A stretch of 23,138 bases of DNA from positions 1-23,138 of the forward strand of contig JAEZFL010000137.1 in assembly GCA_023417515.1 (NCBI GenBank), read 5' to 3'. Below are positions 22,459 to 23,138 of this stretch, one piece after another. The stretch comes from Pseudomonadota bacterium. GTDB lineage: Bacteria > Pseudomonadota > Alphaproteobacteria > Sphingomonadales > Sphingomonadaceae. A program made the translations under genes and the position numbers. The notes under the pieces were generated by a model. It saw only the letters and a list, made by a program, of their open reading frames with translations, did no database searches and was not told the DNA's origin. The stretch's first letter is position 1; the number at the start of each line of letters is the position of its first letter.

Positions 22459-23126
22459 TGCTGCGCGCGGAAGAGCTGAGCCTGCCCGGCCGCCTGTTCG
22501 GCGCCTCGCTGACGCTGCAGGCGGGGGAGCTGGTCTGCCTCGTCGGCCCGAACGGCGGCGGCAAGACCAGCCTGCTCCACGCTCTGGCCGGGATCGGCGG
22601 CCCGGGCGGTGTGGTCTCGCTGAACGGCGCCGACCCGCGCCGGCTCGGCCCAGCCGAGCGGCCGCGCGCCTTCACCTACCTGCCCGCCTCGCGCGACCTG
22701 CCCTGGCCGCTGCTCGCCCGCGACCTGATCGCGCTGGGCGGCGGCGGTCATGTCGACGGGCTGGAGCTGGAGCCACTGCTCGACCGGCGGATGGACATGC
22801 TCTCCACCGGCGAACGCGGCCGCGTGCTGATCGCCCGCGCGCTGGCGCCGAAGCCGCAACTGCTGCTGCTCGACGAACCGACCGCCAATCTCGACCCGCT
22901 CTGGCAGATCCGGCTGATGCATCTGATCCGCGCCGAACTCGCCGGACAGGAAAGGGCGGCGCTGGTCGCCATCCACGACCTGGATTCGGCCCTGCGCTAC
23001 GCCGACCGCATCCTCGTCATGGACAAGGGGCGCATCGCGGCGGAGGGCCTGGACGGCCCGCATGTCGCAGAGATCTTCGGCATCGAGCGGGTGGACGGGC
23101 GCTGGGAGCCGATTTCAAGACACTAG
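22455..23126 (+). CDS. btuD: Cobalamin ABC transporter ATP-binding protein
   Basis: Predicted 223-residue ATPase. Walker A is GPNGGGKTS (31-39), the signature reads LSTGERGRVLIARAL, Walker B is LLLLDEPTANLD, and the switch histidine is in AIHDLDSA. At the Q-loop position the sequence is YLPASRDLPWP, so alanine (residue 78) stands where a glutamine is usual. It is a little shorter than the common 250 residues. Start ATG at 22455 overlaps btuC by four bases; a second ATG follows directly. With BtuC and BtuF it would import corrinoids across the inner membrane. Stop is TAG at 23124-23126, right at a REP copy. Confidence 0.93.
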   Translation: MMLRAEELSLPGRLFGASLTLQAGELVCLVGPNGGGKTSLLHALAGIGGPGGVVSLNGADPRRLGPAERPRAFTYLPASRDLPWPLLARDLIALGGGGHVDGLELEPLLDRRMDMLSTGERGRVLIARALAPKPQLLLLDEPTANLDPLWQIRLMHLIRAELAGQERAALVAIHDLDSALRYADRILVMDKGRIAAEGLDGPHVAEIFGIERVDGRWEPISRH

Positions 23127-23138
23127 TCATCCCGGCGC
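23126..23138. repeat. Start of a REP element cut by the window end
   Basis: GTCATCCCGGCGC resembles the outer end of the REP pair at 16188-16263 (GTCATTCCGGCGA), differing at two bases. It begins at the last base of the btuD stop codon. Only 13 bases are visible, so the call rests on similarity to that repeat. Confidence 0.5.

Overview
The window is about 23 kb of very GC-rich bacterial chromosome, almost certainly from an alphaproteobacterium of the order Sphingomonadales (Sphingomonas-like). This is inferred from protein flavour and gene order (carboxypeptidase - tmk - holB - metG - tatD), a zinc-less L31 and MetRS, several REP-type palindromes of the kind that translate as 'ELVSxS', and a TonB-type vitamin receptor. 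No database search was run. The first 30 bases, with a 17-G tract, look like a contig edge or a hard-to-sequence spot.

Left part (1-8.3 kb): housekeeping and cell wall. On the minus strand a tightly overlapping set encodes a D,D-carboxypeptidase, thymidylate kinase, DNA polymerase III delta-prime and methionyl-tRNA synthetase. Beyond it lies tatD on the same strand. A plus-strand secreted L,D-transpeptidase gene sits between metG and tatD and ends in a strong intrinsic terminator. Next comes a small GIY-YIG nuclease gene boxed in by five REP palindromes in alternating orientation, then an MltB-type lytic transglycosylase and a tRNA-Ser(UGA).

Middle part (8.5-13 kb): the most interesting region. 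Four adjoining plus-strand genes encode a GTP-cyclohydrolase-II-like protein with an extra N-terminal domain (URC1 type), a DUF1688/URC4-type protein, uracil phosphoribosyltransferase and an MHS-type major facilitator. URC1, URC4 and UPRTase are the signature genes of the URC uracil-catabolism route first defined in yeast, whose chemistry is still poorly resolved. The cluster looks like a compact bacterial version with its own transporter.

Right part (13-18.5 kb): a DUF6894-like small protein; a secreted HExxH metallopeptidase-like protein with a helical-repeat tail; glutaryl-CoA dehydrogenase and a class III CoA-transferase, which together would convert glutarate to crotonyl-CoA, separated by an inverted REP pair; a small secreted protein; a GNAT acetyltransferase; and ribosomal protein L31.

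Right end (18.5-23.1 kb): a vitamin B12 uptake operon. A cobalamin riboswitch with a visible 7-bp P1 stem and a canonical B12 box precedes btuB, btuF, btuC and btuD, whose reading frames all overlap. The operon promoter appears to share its -35 box, read in opposite directions, with the promoter of the rpmE gene. The window ends in the first bases of another REP copy.
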